Shown here piece by piece: positions 10,504 through 23,249 of a stretch of 64,000 nucleotides of DNA. The DNA lies in NCBI GenBank assembly GCA_949152475.1, contig OX424557.1, positions 25,667,462 to 25,731,461 on the forward strand. Direction: 5' to 3'. Each line of letters begins with the position of its first letter. Position 1 is the stretch's first letter. The notes under the pieces were generated by a model that saw only the letters and a program-made list of their open reading frames with translations, ran no database searches and was not told the DNA's origin. A program made the position numbers and the translations under genes. The stretch comes from Terebella lapidaria. Taxonomy: Eukaryota > Annelida > Polychaeta > Terebellida > Terebellidae.

Positions 10504-12570
10504 TAGCTTACCGGACCTAATTTTCGACCGGTCCCAGATAGGACTTTCTCATGTTAAATTAGCCTATGTTTTATAAAGGGGACACATTTCTCCTAATATC
10601 TCACTTAATATTGGGATTAAACATTAGGAATCAATTGTGCACATATAGGAAATTATATATGCCGATTATTCTCGTGACCTTGAATTTGACCTTCGACCTA
10701 ATTTTCAAATTGGCTAATATCTCGCTTGTTATCGACTTTACAGCTTAGGAATAATATGTCAGCATATAGGAAATGATATATTCTGAATATTGTCGTGACT
10801 TTGATTTTGACCTTTGATCTCATTTTCAAGGTCACAGGACAAAATGGCTAATGTCTCGCTTATTATCGACTTCACAGCTTAGGAATCCAGGGATAGGGCT
10901 AGAGCATTTGAACAGTGGGTCAACTGGCTCCTTGACATTCAAAGCCAAGTTTCAATTGGACAACACATTCGTTTATTATTGACACGATCTCAAATCCATT
11001 GATAACTATAAATATCAAAATATCAATCCGTATATCCTGTGTAAAATATATCTGGAATCTATTTATTATATTTTTTACTTGATTAGTTGATATGAATTAA
11101 CAATTATAATTATTATTCACAGTGCTCAGTTACCTTGCTGAACATATCACGAATATTGCCATAAGGCAATTTAAGTTTTTTCTTAGGTGGCATCCTATGT
11201 ATTCTGCATGCTTCTCATGAAATATTAACCAAGAAACACTAAACTATGGCAGCCCCGCTCGCCTACATTGAAACAGATCGTTGGAATGGAACGCATACAA
11301 ATTCTGATTGATTGTGCAATTGTGTGAGTGGTGGCGCGCCCTAGCGGTTGAAAGAAATATCATGATTATTTACTATTTATGTCCCACCTGGCGAACTTCG
11401 GCAAAACTAACCGTAATTTGTATTTTCCGATCGAATTCGAAGCAAAAAAGTTTTAATGAAGAATACTATCTAGATCTACCAGTGAAACAATCGGGATGAT
11501 GTCCCATTTGATTTCATTTCGTGACGAAAACCGTATTTCGAGCGCTGCACGCCGGGAAATGCATCAAAGCTATGGGTCATTTCGAATTTCTTGCAGTCAA
11601 CTCAATGGCGCGGGGGCGCGACTCTCGGCCTAAAGTTAAATTCGTGTATCAGTGAAACACGCTTTTTGGCTGTAGTTTTATTTTGGCTATTCAGATCCAC
11701 TTGAAATCTTGTGTGTCTGAATCGGGTATCATAATTTTCCACCAACTTTAAGAATTGAAACTCAAGAAATAAAAGAGTTGGCAATCTACCCCAATGTTGA
11801 ATTTCAGTCCAAAATGGCAATTGAGCTGAGTTTGGAGTTTGAAGGCATAGTCTATATATATTAAGTAAATATGTTTATTTTGAAGCATTATTCAACTCGT
11901 ACATCAAAAAAAATTTTTTTTTTGGCCAGACTGAAATTCCATGTAGGGGATGAAATTCAACATTGGGTTACATTGCAAACCTCTTCAATTCTTAAAGAAG
12001 AATTCTGAAATTTCGTTAAAAATTGCGGCATGATACATAATTAAACCATACCAAATTTCAACTTGATACGATGATCCAAAAGAAAACTATGGCCAAAAAG
12101 CGCGTTTCACTGATGGCTGAAGTTGAGTTTACCCCCGGGAATCAATTGTGAACATATAGGAAATGATGTATGTCGAATATTTCGATGACCTTGAACCTGA
12201 CACTTGACCTCGTTTTCAAGGTCAGAGCACAAAATCGCTAATATCTTGGTTATTATCGATTTTACAGCTTAGGCATCAATTGAGGACATATAGGAAATTA
12301 TATATGCCGAATATTCTTGTGAGCTTAAATTTGACCTTTGACCTCAATAAACTGAAACTGCTACAAAAGCAAAGAATATCTTTGACAGTACTAGTCAGTT
12401 CCATTCTAGTTCCATATCATTGTATATTAGGCTCTAACACGATCGACTTACATAGAGCAAGTTTTAGGCGTGAATGATGTGCAATTATTCTCATGATTTC
12501 ATGACATTGCTTTCAGCTTACATAAAACTGAACTCTTGGGTCCAGTAAGCGCAGAGCCTACGGCTCTATG
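10504..12570. mobile_element. About 2-kb TTACCGG-ended repeat element in copy 2 intron 1
   Basis: Left end AGCTTACCGGACC, right end GGGTCCAGTAAGCGCAGAGC, which are inverted. Next to the right end is a small hairpin (AGAGCCTACGGCTCT). Copy 3 intron 1 (about 21,315-21,345) lacks it. Inside are units of a roughly 134-bp repeat (10,620-10,885 and 12,140-12,350), interrupted by an inverted repeat of about 240-bp arms (11,630-12,130). No coding sequence. Confidence 0.65.
11630..12130. repeat. Inverted repeat, arms about 240 bp
   Basis: The left arm starts near CAGTGAAACACGCTTTTTGG (11,650). The right arm, reversed, gives CAGTGAAACGCGCTTTTTGG (about 12,110). Both run on through GAATTGAA and CCCAATGTTGAATTTCA. 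A third, single-arm copy lies at about 19,985-20,170. Probably a non-autonomous foldback inserted into the 134-bp repeat element. Confidence 0.65.
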
Positions 12571-13579
12571 TTTTAATAGCATGCCAATAATGTTTTGTTA
12601 AATCCACCGTGTGCCAGGTATTTTGTGATTCAAAGAAATATCCTTGCAGTCGAGCTGGTGAGCAGCAAGCATGTGCTGACCTATCAGACCGGGGTGTGGT
12701 CGGGGATGACAGCAGACAAAACTGTGGATGGTCTCAAAGACAGAACAGACCGGGGCGTGGAGTACTACAAGTCTGTGTGTGCTCACCCGGATACTGGGGA
12801 CAGTAACACCCCTGCACAGTGGTCAGTCGATCTCGGCGGCACGTACATGATCCTTACGATGTTATCTGTGGTAGCCATGGTGACACACCTGTACCTGCCG
12901 GGGGTAGTGAGACCTTCATATGTCCCGGGATAGTCACTGGGAGTGGAGTGTTCCTGAGGAAGCTACCCGAGGCTCCTAATTCACACATCATCACCATCTG
13001 TGAGGTCATGGTTGATGGGGAACCGATAACACCCACAACGAAACCGGCTTTACCGACAGCGATTCCTCGAAATATGAATATCGGTAAATATCAATGTATT
13101 ACTGAGGGACCTGGATCGGGAAACTGGCATGATAATCCAAGTAAAGATGGTGGAGGATGGTTATGCTTTAGCAATCATAAGAACACGTCGAGTCTTCAAC
13201 ACTCCCCATATGACTGATAAAATTCAACGGCTGGTGGTTTTAGTGACGTTTGGACAATGAACAAAATGTGTCATAATTAGGATATTCCTGCTGTACTTTA
13301 CATCGCATTCACAAATACGTCACATTCCCATTACAGCCCACAACAAGCCAACCAACCAAAGCGGTACACACCAGAACGATTCTCGTTGGACGTCAGACAA
13401 AGCAGTGGACGGTCAGTATGACGTGGAAGGAGCTGACAACTCTGAGGATTCACCAGACAGACTGAAATACTGCGCCCGAGTGGACAGTCATGATGGACAG
13501 CCGGCCGAGTGGTGGGTGGACCTGGGGCAGCTGTACACAGTCAACACCGTCATTGTACACAACACGTACTGGAGCGATG

Positions 13580-14070
13580 GTAAGTCATCGTACACAACAC
13601 GTACTGGAGCCAAGGTAAGTCATCGTACACAAAACGTACTGGAGCCAATTTAAGCCATCGTACACAACACGTACTGGAGCCAAGGTAAGTCATCGTACAC
13701 AACAGGTACTGGGACGGAGGTAAGTCATCGTACACAACACATACTGGAACCAAGGTAAGTCATCGTACACAACATGTACTGGAGCGAAGGTAAGTCATCG
13801 TAAACAACATGTACTGGAGCCATGGTAAGACATCGTACACAACACGTACTGGAGCCAAGGGAAGTCATCGTACACAACACGTACTGGAGCCAAGGTAAGT
13901 CATCGTACACAACACGTACTGGAGCCAAGGTAAGTCATCGTACACAACACGTACTGGAGCCAAGGTAAGTCATCGTACACAACACGTACTGGGATGGAGG
14001 TAAGTCATCGTACACAACACGTACTGGAGCCAAGGTAAGTCATCGTACAAAACACGTACTGGATTGGAAT
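13580..14070 (+). repeat. 35-bp minisatellite, about 14 units, in copy 2
   Basis: Same unit and position as in copy 1, directly after exon 4. The first unit starts at the authentic donor (GATG|GTAAGT), so the array visibly begins with the exon's own splice site. Confidence 0.9.
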
Positions 14071-16584
14071 CAAGTAGTCATATGCAACACAAACTGGAAC
14101 AAAGGTGGGTCTTCTTAAATGTACTATGCAAATTAAAATCATCGCAACTGATACATACTTAAGATATTTTACACACCACGCCGCCATGTACTATAGGCTC
14201 ACGTACGGGGGTGGGTTACCGGGTGAGTTATCATAACCAGCACATGATGGCGCAGATATATATCATAGCTTTTCACATTCGGGGTGGATATATTGTATAT
14301 ATCATTGTAGATTACTTGCTTTTCAGGCTAAGAATGATATGAATGGTAGATGTACCGTTATATACAGGGTGTTTCAAAAGTAACATACCACAAGTATTTG
14401 CCATATATCATGATATCATTGAATGTTCACAGCTTATTACCGGATGAACTACTTCACTATCGATGTGATCCACCCTGACGTTGGCGTGACCGAGTGTGGT
14501 CGCTATAACTCCGGCACCCCCGTACCCCAGGGAGGGACTTACACTGTGGGGTGTGACATCGTGGGACGTTATGTCCGCTTCAGGCGGTATGGTGGATACA
14601 GAGTTACGCTGTGTGAAGTGGAAGTGGCGGGCGAAATCTATGAACGTGCGTCATAATTACTGTGCATCATTATTTTTCTCAGTTATACTTCTGTTCTATA
14701 ATGTACAAATGGTTTCAGAAAGTCGGAGAGTGGGAACTGTCACATCATTTACGTTCACACATATTTCAACGTTATGCAGTTTCTTACGATTACACGAACC
14801 AATACGTTAGGGTGAACGAAGGGGAATCTACAGCAGTGACTGTTGCATGGGTTCAGATTAATGTCAGTTCAGACCCGAGCCAGGATTACGGGTACCTGGT
14901 GGTGTACTGGCCGGTGGGGGCTGAGGAGAGACAGGAGGATGTGCCGTACGACAGCACAATGACAAGACAAAGATTGGTACTGTCGGGTCTGTTCCCAAAC
15001 ACCCGCTACCTAGTAGAGATCAGACCGTACAGACTCCAGGACGGTGGGAGGGTGTACGGGACCAGCTACCCACAGCAGAGTGCTACTACAGACTGTGGAG
15101 GTGAAACAAAATGTGAAGAACTGTATTGCAATATCAGCTTCGATCTATGACTGACAAGACTTGTAAAATAATGGATTATCCTCCTCAGTGCCTGATCCTG
15201 TAGAAAATATATGAACAACCATAAAGATAGCAGCTGAAGTCGTAGTGGAGATAATAGAAATCACTTATCAGGTCAGTGAGAGATCAAACAAGTGACGTCA
15301 CGAGGTGCATTGTATGTATGTTGAATACCCAAAACATTTGATCATGTTTCAATTTCTTCGCGAATAGCTGTCCTCCGTGACTGGGTGCAACTCTATAGTC
15401 GCTGTGTGGGTGGAGTACAGACCACAGACAGGACGTGATTGGCTGAGGATAGAGGTGGATACAGTCGGGGATCCTATCATTGTCACTGTAGACGCCCCTG
15501 GTACCTACTCACTCAGACTCGGCATCCGTAATGACGGAGGTCTGGAGAGAGTCCAAGACTTCTCTGAAGTGGTTGTTAGTGCCATACCAGAGACCCCTAC
15601 TCCTACCAACCCCACCCCGTTTCCTACAAGCCCCACATCCATTCCTACAACCCTCACTCCAGTTCCAATCCCTGCTACACCAGATCCTACCAGCCCCACC
15701 ACCCCTCCTACTAACCCCAAAACATCACCTACCAACCCCGCACCCGCTCTTACAAACCCCACACAACCAACGGACAGCAGTCCCAGCCTCACGCCCGTCG
15801 AAAGCACATCAATTGGTTCAGGTACATAAAGAGTGTCAGATTGTTAGTCATATATGTCCAACATATAATGGACAGAATGAACGTTATGAATTGCCAACCA
15901 CATAACTGACTTGCACATGTAGGTTTACTCAACGAACATTTGTTTTGATTGATGAGTAACAATGTTTGTTTGCAGGATTTTGTGACACTAGAGACTGTAA
16001 ATGCTCCAAAGCTAAGATTTTGCACAATAACGATGTAACTATATTATTGAAGGCATCGGTTCTACTGGCTAGCCCATGTCAGTTGTTACATAAAATGAAC
16101 ACAACAATGGGGTAACATGAATGTGAATTCATTTGTTCCCTTTAAAAAGATTCCGAAATCATCATCGCCGTCTCTGTCGTCGTCTGTGTTGTGGTGATTT
16201 CTCTGTCAGTTTCGCTCACAACATACCTGATTCTACGTCACAGGTACAACAAAGTTTTATTAAATCGAAAATGCAAGTACATCTAATTCATTTGAAATGA
16301 TGTTCCTCTCATATCATAGTTGTGGCAATGAATCACTTTCTTGTCAAGACGAAAGCACTTATCAAGTCCTGTCAAGAGACCTGTCTGCTCCAGACCCCCG
16401 CCTACCGGACCCTGACACTGCCGTCTATGATGAGGTCAATGGGGCCAAACAGTAAGATGCCATCACCATGGAAACCGGAGAGCCTCCGCCACAAGAGGAT
16501 GCCTACACGCACATCGGGACCTAAGATAGGTAATATTTATAATATAGGTTTGACGATAAGAATAATTTCACAGGAATAAAACAT

Positions 16585-18562
16585 AGCACCAAGGGTGCTG
16601 TAGCTTACCGGCAATCATGAGAAACGCAGAGTATTGATTTTCCAACATATAAATTGTTACACTGATCTTGAACTCTAATTGTCAAAACATGTTCGTAAAT
16701 GTTGCTGGAAACACATTTTCTGCATGGACTATAATACAAAATCAAATTACACATCACAAAGGTAGATAACGAGAATCTTATACATTATTTTGAGAAAAAC
16801 TGTCTGAATAGATTTCGACAAAATGGCCACCAAAGACAAAATTCATCGTTTTTGACCTTTCAAGGTCATTGAAGGTCAACTTCAAGGTCATCACTCAAAC
16901 CGCAATATATGATTTCCCATTTGAATGTGCCAATACTTAGGCTCTATTTTGAAGTCTTCTATGAGTTTACTCCGCACAGCTCCCAGTATGAAGGAAAATT
17001 AGGTGAAATTTTCTAAGTCCAAAATTTTTTTCAATGGCCAAAAAATGCCTAAAAATGAAAATAATTCAAGAAGGAGGTATTTTTTAGTTTTTTGATTTTC
17101 GCATTTTTTTCAAAATGGCGGCCGTTTTCGACGAAAAATGCCTGATTTTGGACTTTGGCGGCCATTTTCTCAAAATCTGTTCAGTAACTTTTTTTCTTTT
17201 TGATAAATAACACTCCTCAAATGTACTCCTATGATGTCTATAAATTTCGTTGCGCTTGAATCGCTCGAAGTGGGCCATTCTAGGCCCAAACTCGGCCCAA
17301 ATGGGACTTTTCCATGTTAAATTCTCCTATGCTTTATAATGGGACACATTATGCCTAATATCTCACTTGATATTGAGATTAGAGACTAGGAGTCAATTGT
17401 GTACATATAGGAAGTTATATATGCTGAATATTCTCGTGACCTTGAATTTGACCTCTGACCTCGGTTTCAAGGTCAGAGCGGCCGTTTTCGTCGAAAAATG
17501 GTCAATTTTGTACTTTGACAGTCGTTTTCTCAAAATCTGTTCAGTAACTTTTTTTTCTTATTGATGCATAACACTCCTCATGTGTACCCCTGTGACATGT
17601 ATAAATTTCGTTGCCCTTGAATTGCTCGAAGTGGGCCATTTTGGGCCCAAACTCAGCCCAAATGGGACTTTCTCATGTTAAATTCTCCTATGCTTTATTA
17701 TGGGACACATTAAGCCTGATATCTCACTTAATATTGAGATTAGAGACTAGGAATCAATTGTGGACATATAGGAAATGATATATGCTGAATATTCTTGTGA
17801 CCTTGAATTTGACCTCTGACCTCAGTTTCAAGGTCAGAGAACAAAATGGCTAATATCTCGTTTATTACCAACTTTACAGCTTAGGAATCAATTGTGGACA
17901 TATAGGAAATGATATCAGCCAAATATTCTGATGACCTTGAATTTGACCTTTGACCTCCTTCTCAAGGTCGCAAGGCAAAATGGCTAATATCTCGCTTCTT
18001 ATCGACTTTACAGCTTAGGAATCAATTATGAACATATAGGAAATGATATATGCAGATTATTGTCATGACCTTGAATTTGACCTTTGACCTCTTTTTCAAA
18101 GACACAGGACAAAATGGCTTATATCTCACTTATTATCGATTTTACAGCTCAGGGATCATTTGTGGACCTGTAGGAAATGATATATACTGAATATTGTCGT
18201 AACTTTGAATTTGACCTCTGACCTCATTTTCAAGGTCAAGAACACAAAATGGCTAATATCTCACTTATTATCAACTTTACAGCTTAGGAATCAGTTGTGG
18301 ACATATAGGAAATGATAAACGCCTAATATTCTGATGACCTTGAATTTGACCTTTGACTGCATTTTCAAGGTCATAGAACAAAGTTGCTATTTTGTTTTAC
18401 TTGTTATTAAATTTACAGCTTAGCAAACAATAGACATACCGGGAATGATATACACGTTTGCTGGATATTCTTATGACGTCGCATTTGACCAGTGACCTTA
18501 TTTTCAAGGTCACAGGAATATACAACATATTTTGTCCGGTAACCTGTCTTAGCCCTTGGGCT
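16585..18562. mobile_element. About 2-kb TTACCGG-ended element in copy 2 3' UTR
   Basis: Left end AGCACCAAGGGTGCTGTAGC followed by TTACCGG; right end CCGGTAACCTGTCTTAGCCC followed by TTGGGCT. The copy 1 3' UTR (about 8560-8580) is uninterrupted at this point. The interior contains CAAGGTCA-rich sequence, a repeated GGCGGCCGTTTTCGACG block (about 17,115 and a relative at about 17,478) and seven 134-bp units from about 17,395 to 18,530. Confidence 0.7.
17751..18530. repeat. 134-bp tandem repeat with DR1-like motifs
   Basis: Consecutive units start GGAATCAATTGTGGACATAT and include TGACCTTGAATTTGACC and TCAAGGTCA. Exact TGACCT-N-TGACCT direct repeats sit at 17,810, 17,944, 18,078 and 18,212, that is every 134 bp. 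One more is at 17,449 in an outlying unit and one at 12,332 in the sister element. DR1 is the recognition form of HNF4/RXR-type nuclear receptors; binding here is untested. Confidence 0.75.
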
Positions 18563-20960
18563 AATTTTTTCTGTTGAAATGCTTATGTTATCTTTCGCAA
18601 TAATAATGTCCATACTTATTTTGCATATTACACTGCTTTACACGTGATTTATCACAATTGTTTCACAGGAAACAAAGATCACGACAGGATTCGTCAATTT
18701 GAAACAAAAATGACTGGATAGTAGGTTTGGTTATATTGAAAATATACTTTGCATGCTGTCATTGCCAACCATGACAGTGTATCAATGTATTGCTATGAAA
18801 TATATGCTTCGTATATTTCCTACGTTGATTGACCAGCGGAACATGTTTATTTTGAAAACGGTCCATAGAATGTACAAGAAATTGATTGTGATGGGCAAAT
18901 ACACTTATTTCAGTTGATCTTGTTCAAGACTAGTGTTTAGTATCACTAGTACGTGCGAAGAAAGTTTATATTATGTAGAAAATGCATGCATTGTTTCCAT
19001 GTATGTCCTTATTGATATACATTATATATATATATATATATAATGAACTACTATCTAAAACTGTAATTATTGCAGATATGTAATCAATATACATGTATGT
19101 TATCTGCTATGACAAGTATTGTGCAACTATTGAATCATATTCTGAGTTAAAGAGTTCAGTTGACACACAACATGGGGTATACGGAATTAACATACAGTGT
19201 ATTATGTATACATGTTATCCACACATACTCCCTGAATAAAAGCATTGCTATCTTTTACACCCATCATAGTGTCTAGCTTGCATACAAACACTTCACATAA
19301 ACAAACTTAATCATTAGTATTAACATTAGATGTAAATACCAATAGTATATTGAAGTCTATGACACTAATAAACATTCACCCTGCACACAGCTCACCTGTG
19401 TTGCTTCAAAATATTATACGTTGTACTGACTTGCCAAAAACAAAAACCAACTCGCTACTATAAAGGTGACTTTAAAAACACTTTGTAACCGTACCAAAGA
19501 ATAGATATGCGCATGAAAGCAACAACAAATCATACCACCAGAATGCCAACCAATGTCGGTCTTAAGTGATCTGAATCTGAGGTACATGAAACATTATGAT
19601 CCTGATAAAACAATACACATCTACTGGCGTTACTACTGGCGTCTACTGGCGTTTTTTGAAGGTGGGGGGGGGGGGGGGTGGCTCGAGTATGATTGCCCCC
19701 CCCCCCAGAATCCCGGCCAGATGTTTGCATAATTTTTTGGCTTTAAACTTCAGATCAGCCAATAAACCTCTAAAACATTATATATGGAGTGAGGAAGTGT
19801 GACATTATTCGCTAAACAACCATACAGCCTTCGTTTCAAGTGAGCATTACCAATCTAATGTTATTCAAATACTCTACGCTATGACTTCGGCTCTCTATAG
19901 TTTCCATTTTTCACATATATTATTTTTAATCAAATGCAAAATCATACAGCCGTATGTCTCAGAAACCCTAGGGAATAATTTCAAGTTCATCTATCAGTAA
20001 AACACGCTTATTGGCCATAGTTTTGTATGACATTTTGAAATTTTGTGTGTTTTAACTGGGTGTCATGCCGCAATTTTTCACCAATTTTCAGAATTATATC
20101 TAAGAAAGTGAAAAAAAAAGTTTGCAATCTACCCTAATGTTAAATTTTAGTATATAACGGGATCAAATAAATTCCATCAAATTCAGGGCTTCATCTGATT
20201 ATGCCCTTACAGAATGAGCCTATTGCGTTGATTTGGAGTCGGAAGGCACAGTCAGTGTATATTAAGTGAGTATGTTTATTTCGAAGCAATACAGAAATCA
20301 AACATCGAATAAAAACGGGTTTTATGCAGGTGCAACAGAATAAGAGGAATGATAAAGTCGCGCGAGGTTTCCCAAAGCTGACTCAACTAACAACTTGCAT
20401 CAACCAGCAACTTGCTATTTGAGCCAGCTTTGGGAAATCAACGTTGGCTCCCTTCCTCTGCTCGGTTTCGATTTGTGTACATATAGCTTTCAGACCCCCT
20501 CCAACAGGAAGCTCAGACACCATGTAATGGGGAGGGGGGAGGGGGTCTGATGCCACCCTTCAAGAGAAGATGAAGTTGAATTGAGTCATAATACAATACT
20601 CTCCCATCTGTTCTGCTCAGTACCTTTCTTCATAAAGATTATAAAAGATGGAGTGCTTTGAATTTCTTTGGGCCTATTTTAGATGATAATTTTTAAAAAA
20701 ATATTTAAATCCCTTGATAGCCCACAAACATAACACTGAAATGAGCCCAAGGTACACGTTAGAAATGTTTTGAGAGAACACCAAATTCCAAAATTTTCTC
20801 GAGGGGGGGGGGGGGGTCTTAGGGCGCGCCCTGAATCCCCAGACCGGACATATTGGGCCCCCTCACTTTTCAAATGCTGGTGACGCCACTGATCAAAAGT
20901 GTACACCAGTAACCACACAATATCTTGAAATGGACATATTTTGCATTTGAATGATATTCA
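18563..20960 (+). other. Copy 2 3' UTR remainder and spacer to copy 3
   Basis: 18,563-19,260 resumes the 3' UTR block seen after copy 1, with AATAAA at 19235-19240. The spacer then holds poly-G and poly-C runs (19,662-19,705 and 20,802-20,818), a one-arm copy of the 11.6-kb inverted repeat (about 19,985), and 20,970-21,058 matches the 5' flank of copies 2 and 4 (ACTTGCTC..CACTCGCTCCACGC, GACGTCTCAGAA), probably the promoter-proximal region. No TATA box is obvious. Confidence 0.5.
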
Positions 20961-21058
20961 CACACATTGACAGTGCCTCTGAAGTACTTGCTCAAACACT
21001 CGCTCCACGCAGACGTCTCAGAATCATAGTGAGAAGAAAACTTCCTAGTTGTGGCAAA

Positions 21059-23249
21059 ATGGCCGTGTTGCTTTTAGTGACGAGTTGTCTTGCTGTATTT
21101 GTGTCTCCAGCTGTATCTGGTGACTTATATCTTACGAAATGTTATATATGTACTTGTATTGTCAAGTAGGTCTTCAAATTATCACAAATTTGTCTTGCAC
21201 TGGATTTGAGATTGGATAACGGACTCGGTTTTAATCGCTTGGAATACTATAACCCAGGGTTAATGCCAAATATAAGCATGAAATTACAACATGATGTCTT
21301 GCTAGTAATCAAGTTATAGCGTTACGGTTTTATTTTTCCAACTGCATGCCAATAATGCCTTGTTAAAATCCACAGTCTGTCAGGTATTTTGTTATTCAAA
21401 GATATATCCTTTTAGTCGAGCTGGTGAGTGGCAGGTCTGTAGTGACCTCTCAGACCGGGAATTGGTCTGGGATGACAGCAGACAAAGCTGTGGATGGTCT
21501 CAGGGACAGAACAGACCAGGACTTGCTGTACTACAAGTCTGTGTGTGCTCACCCGTACACTGGGGACAGTAACACACCCGCCCAGTGGTCGGTCGATCTC
21601 AGCGGCACATACATGATCAACTCCATCACAGTCTGGAACACTTACAACAGAGGAGGTCAGAAACATGTCCAATATCCGTCCCCGATATCACTGTTCAAAC
21701 TTACATTATCATCAACCTGAAATACTAAAAAATATGACATGGATTGTACCTCCCAGGATATCACCGAATGCATAATTTCATGGTGGGCGTCAACCAATAA
21801 CCAATGGTGGGCGTCAATCAATAACTGGATACAACCATTTTATCAAGAGGATATATATAACACACGTACTCGTCTTCATCACTGACGAGAATTGTAATCA
21901 GGCAAAATGCCCTCCTCAGTGCCTGATCCTGCAGCAGATTTACGAACAATTGTAAAGACAGCAGCTGGGGCCATAGTAGAGATAATAGAAGTCACATATC
22001 AGGTCAGTATGAGATGCCTGTAATTGACCTCATGCATTGTTTACAATGTACAGTTGCATGCTGAATTTTATTTACATTGAACAAAAGTGTTCACATACTT
22101 CAATCCTTCCGGAACAGTTGTCCTCTGTGACTAGGTGTAACTCTATAGTCGCTGTATGGGTGGAGTACAGACCACAGACAGGAGGTGACTGGCTGAGGGT
22201 AGAGGGGGATACAGTCGGGGATCCCATCACTGTGACAGTAGATACCCCTGGTACCTACTCACTCAAACTCGGCATCCGTAATGATGGAGGTCTGGAGAGA
22301 GTCCAGGTGTTACCTGACGTGCATGTAAATACAGTACCAGCTACGCCAGCTCCTACACCACCTACCGATCCAACCCCACCACCTAACAACCTAACACCCG
22401 CTCCTCCAAAGCCCACACAGCCAAAAGATAACAGTCCCAGCCCTAATCCCGTCGAGACCACATCAGTTGGTTCAGGTATATAGAGCATGTCAGTCCTTTA
22501 TATCATCAAGTAAAAGGCATAGAAGCAACGTTACGAGTGGTTGTTTGAATTGATCATGACTGGTAATACGTCATGTTTGTCTGCAGGATTCGGTAATACT
22601 AGAGACTGTGGATGCACAAAAGGTAACAATTTGCACAACAATGTCTTATGAACATTATTTAAGGCATCGTTTCTACTGGCTTACTAGTGCCAGCTGTTAC
22701 TAAAACTTAAATGACACATCATCGGGGTAATACGAATTTGCATTTATTTGCTTCTTTCTTCAAGATTCCGATATCATCATCGCCGTCTCTGTCGTTGTCT
22801 GTGTTGTGATGATTTCTCTGTCAGTCTCGCTCACGACATACCTGATTCTACGTCACAGGTCACAACAAATTTTCATTCGATAAATTATACAAGTACATCT
22901 GAATCATTTGAAAGAATGTTTGAACCAGTACCCTAGACAGTACCTCATTCCCTACTTTAGCTGTGACATTTAATCGTTTCTTTTGTTAAGACGGAAGCAG
23001 TCCTCAAGTCACACCGATGAGAACGAGAAGCACACGTACGTGAACCAGCAACAACTGAGCTTGGGTCCCGGGACGACAAGTCACCTGTCTGCTTCAGACT
23101 CCCACCCTCCGGACCCTGACACTGCCCCACACCCCCAGAATCACTGCGTCTATGATGAGGTCAATGGAGCCAAACAGTACGAGGCTGTGTCCATGGAAAC
23201 TAGAGAGCCTCCGCCACGGGATGGTGCCTACCAGAACCTCAGCACTTAA
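21059..23249 (+). CDS. Copy 3: shortened receptor-like gene lacking FTP2 and FN3
   Basis: Exon 1 (21059-21119) is the clean signal peptide MAVLLLVTSCLAVFVSPAVS with a GT donor. Exon 2 (21416-21655) is the first half of FTP1 and is open. Exon 3 (from 21757) is cut short: a small duplication (GTGGGCGTCAA twice) brings in a TAA and the rest, with exons 4-6, is deleted. Exon 7 21920-22002, exon 8 (stalk) 22118-22475, exon 9 22587-22622, exon 10 22765-22858 and exon 11 22991-23249 are open. Because exons 3-6 are phase 1 at both ends, skipping straight from exon 2 to exon 7 keeps frame, giving a signal peptide, half FTP, stalk, span and tail. The tail keeps VYDEV, QYEAV, AYQNL. It may be a truncated receptor or a young pseudogene. 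Confidence 0.7.

Larger units (their letters stand above)
9678..16524 (+). pseudogene. Copy 2: FTP/FN3 receptor-like pseudogene
   Basis: A decayed signal exon at 9678 reads MAVLLLVSNF then stops at 9732-9734 without a donor. Exons 2 and 3 are fused at about 12,860 by a deletion that removed intron 2 and shifts frame. Exon 4 is 13337-13579, exon 5 14433-14645, exon 6 (FN3) 14780-15100, all still open. Exon 7 (15189-15271) has an in-frame TGA, exon 9 (15976-16011) has lost its donor (GT to CT), exon 10 (membrane) 16150-16243 is open, exon 11 (16349-16524) has an internal deletion that shifts frame, and the codon after QYEA's preceding Lys-Gln is TAA. Splice sites elsewhere are kept, so loss looks fairly recent. 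Confidence 0.85.

Noticed and set aside
15505-15807. Minus-strand Gly/Val-rich frames opposite the stalk exons (also 6,758 and 22,255)
   Set aside because: Shadow of the Thr/Pro-rich plus-strand stalk.
19662-20818. Poly-G and poly-C runs as G-quadruplex regulators
   Set aside because: Simple homopolymer tracts in a spacer with no conserved partner motif; could be length errors in assembly.
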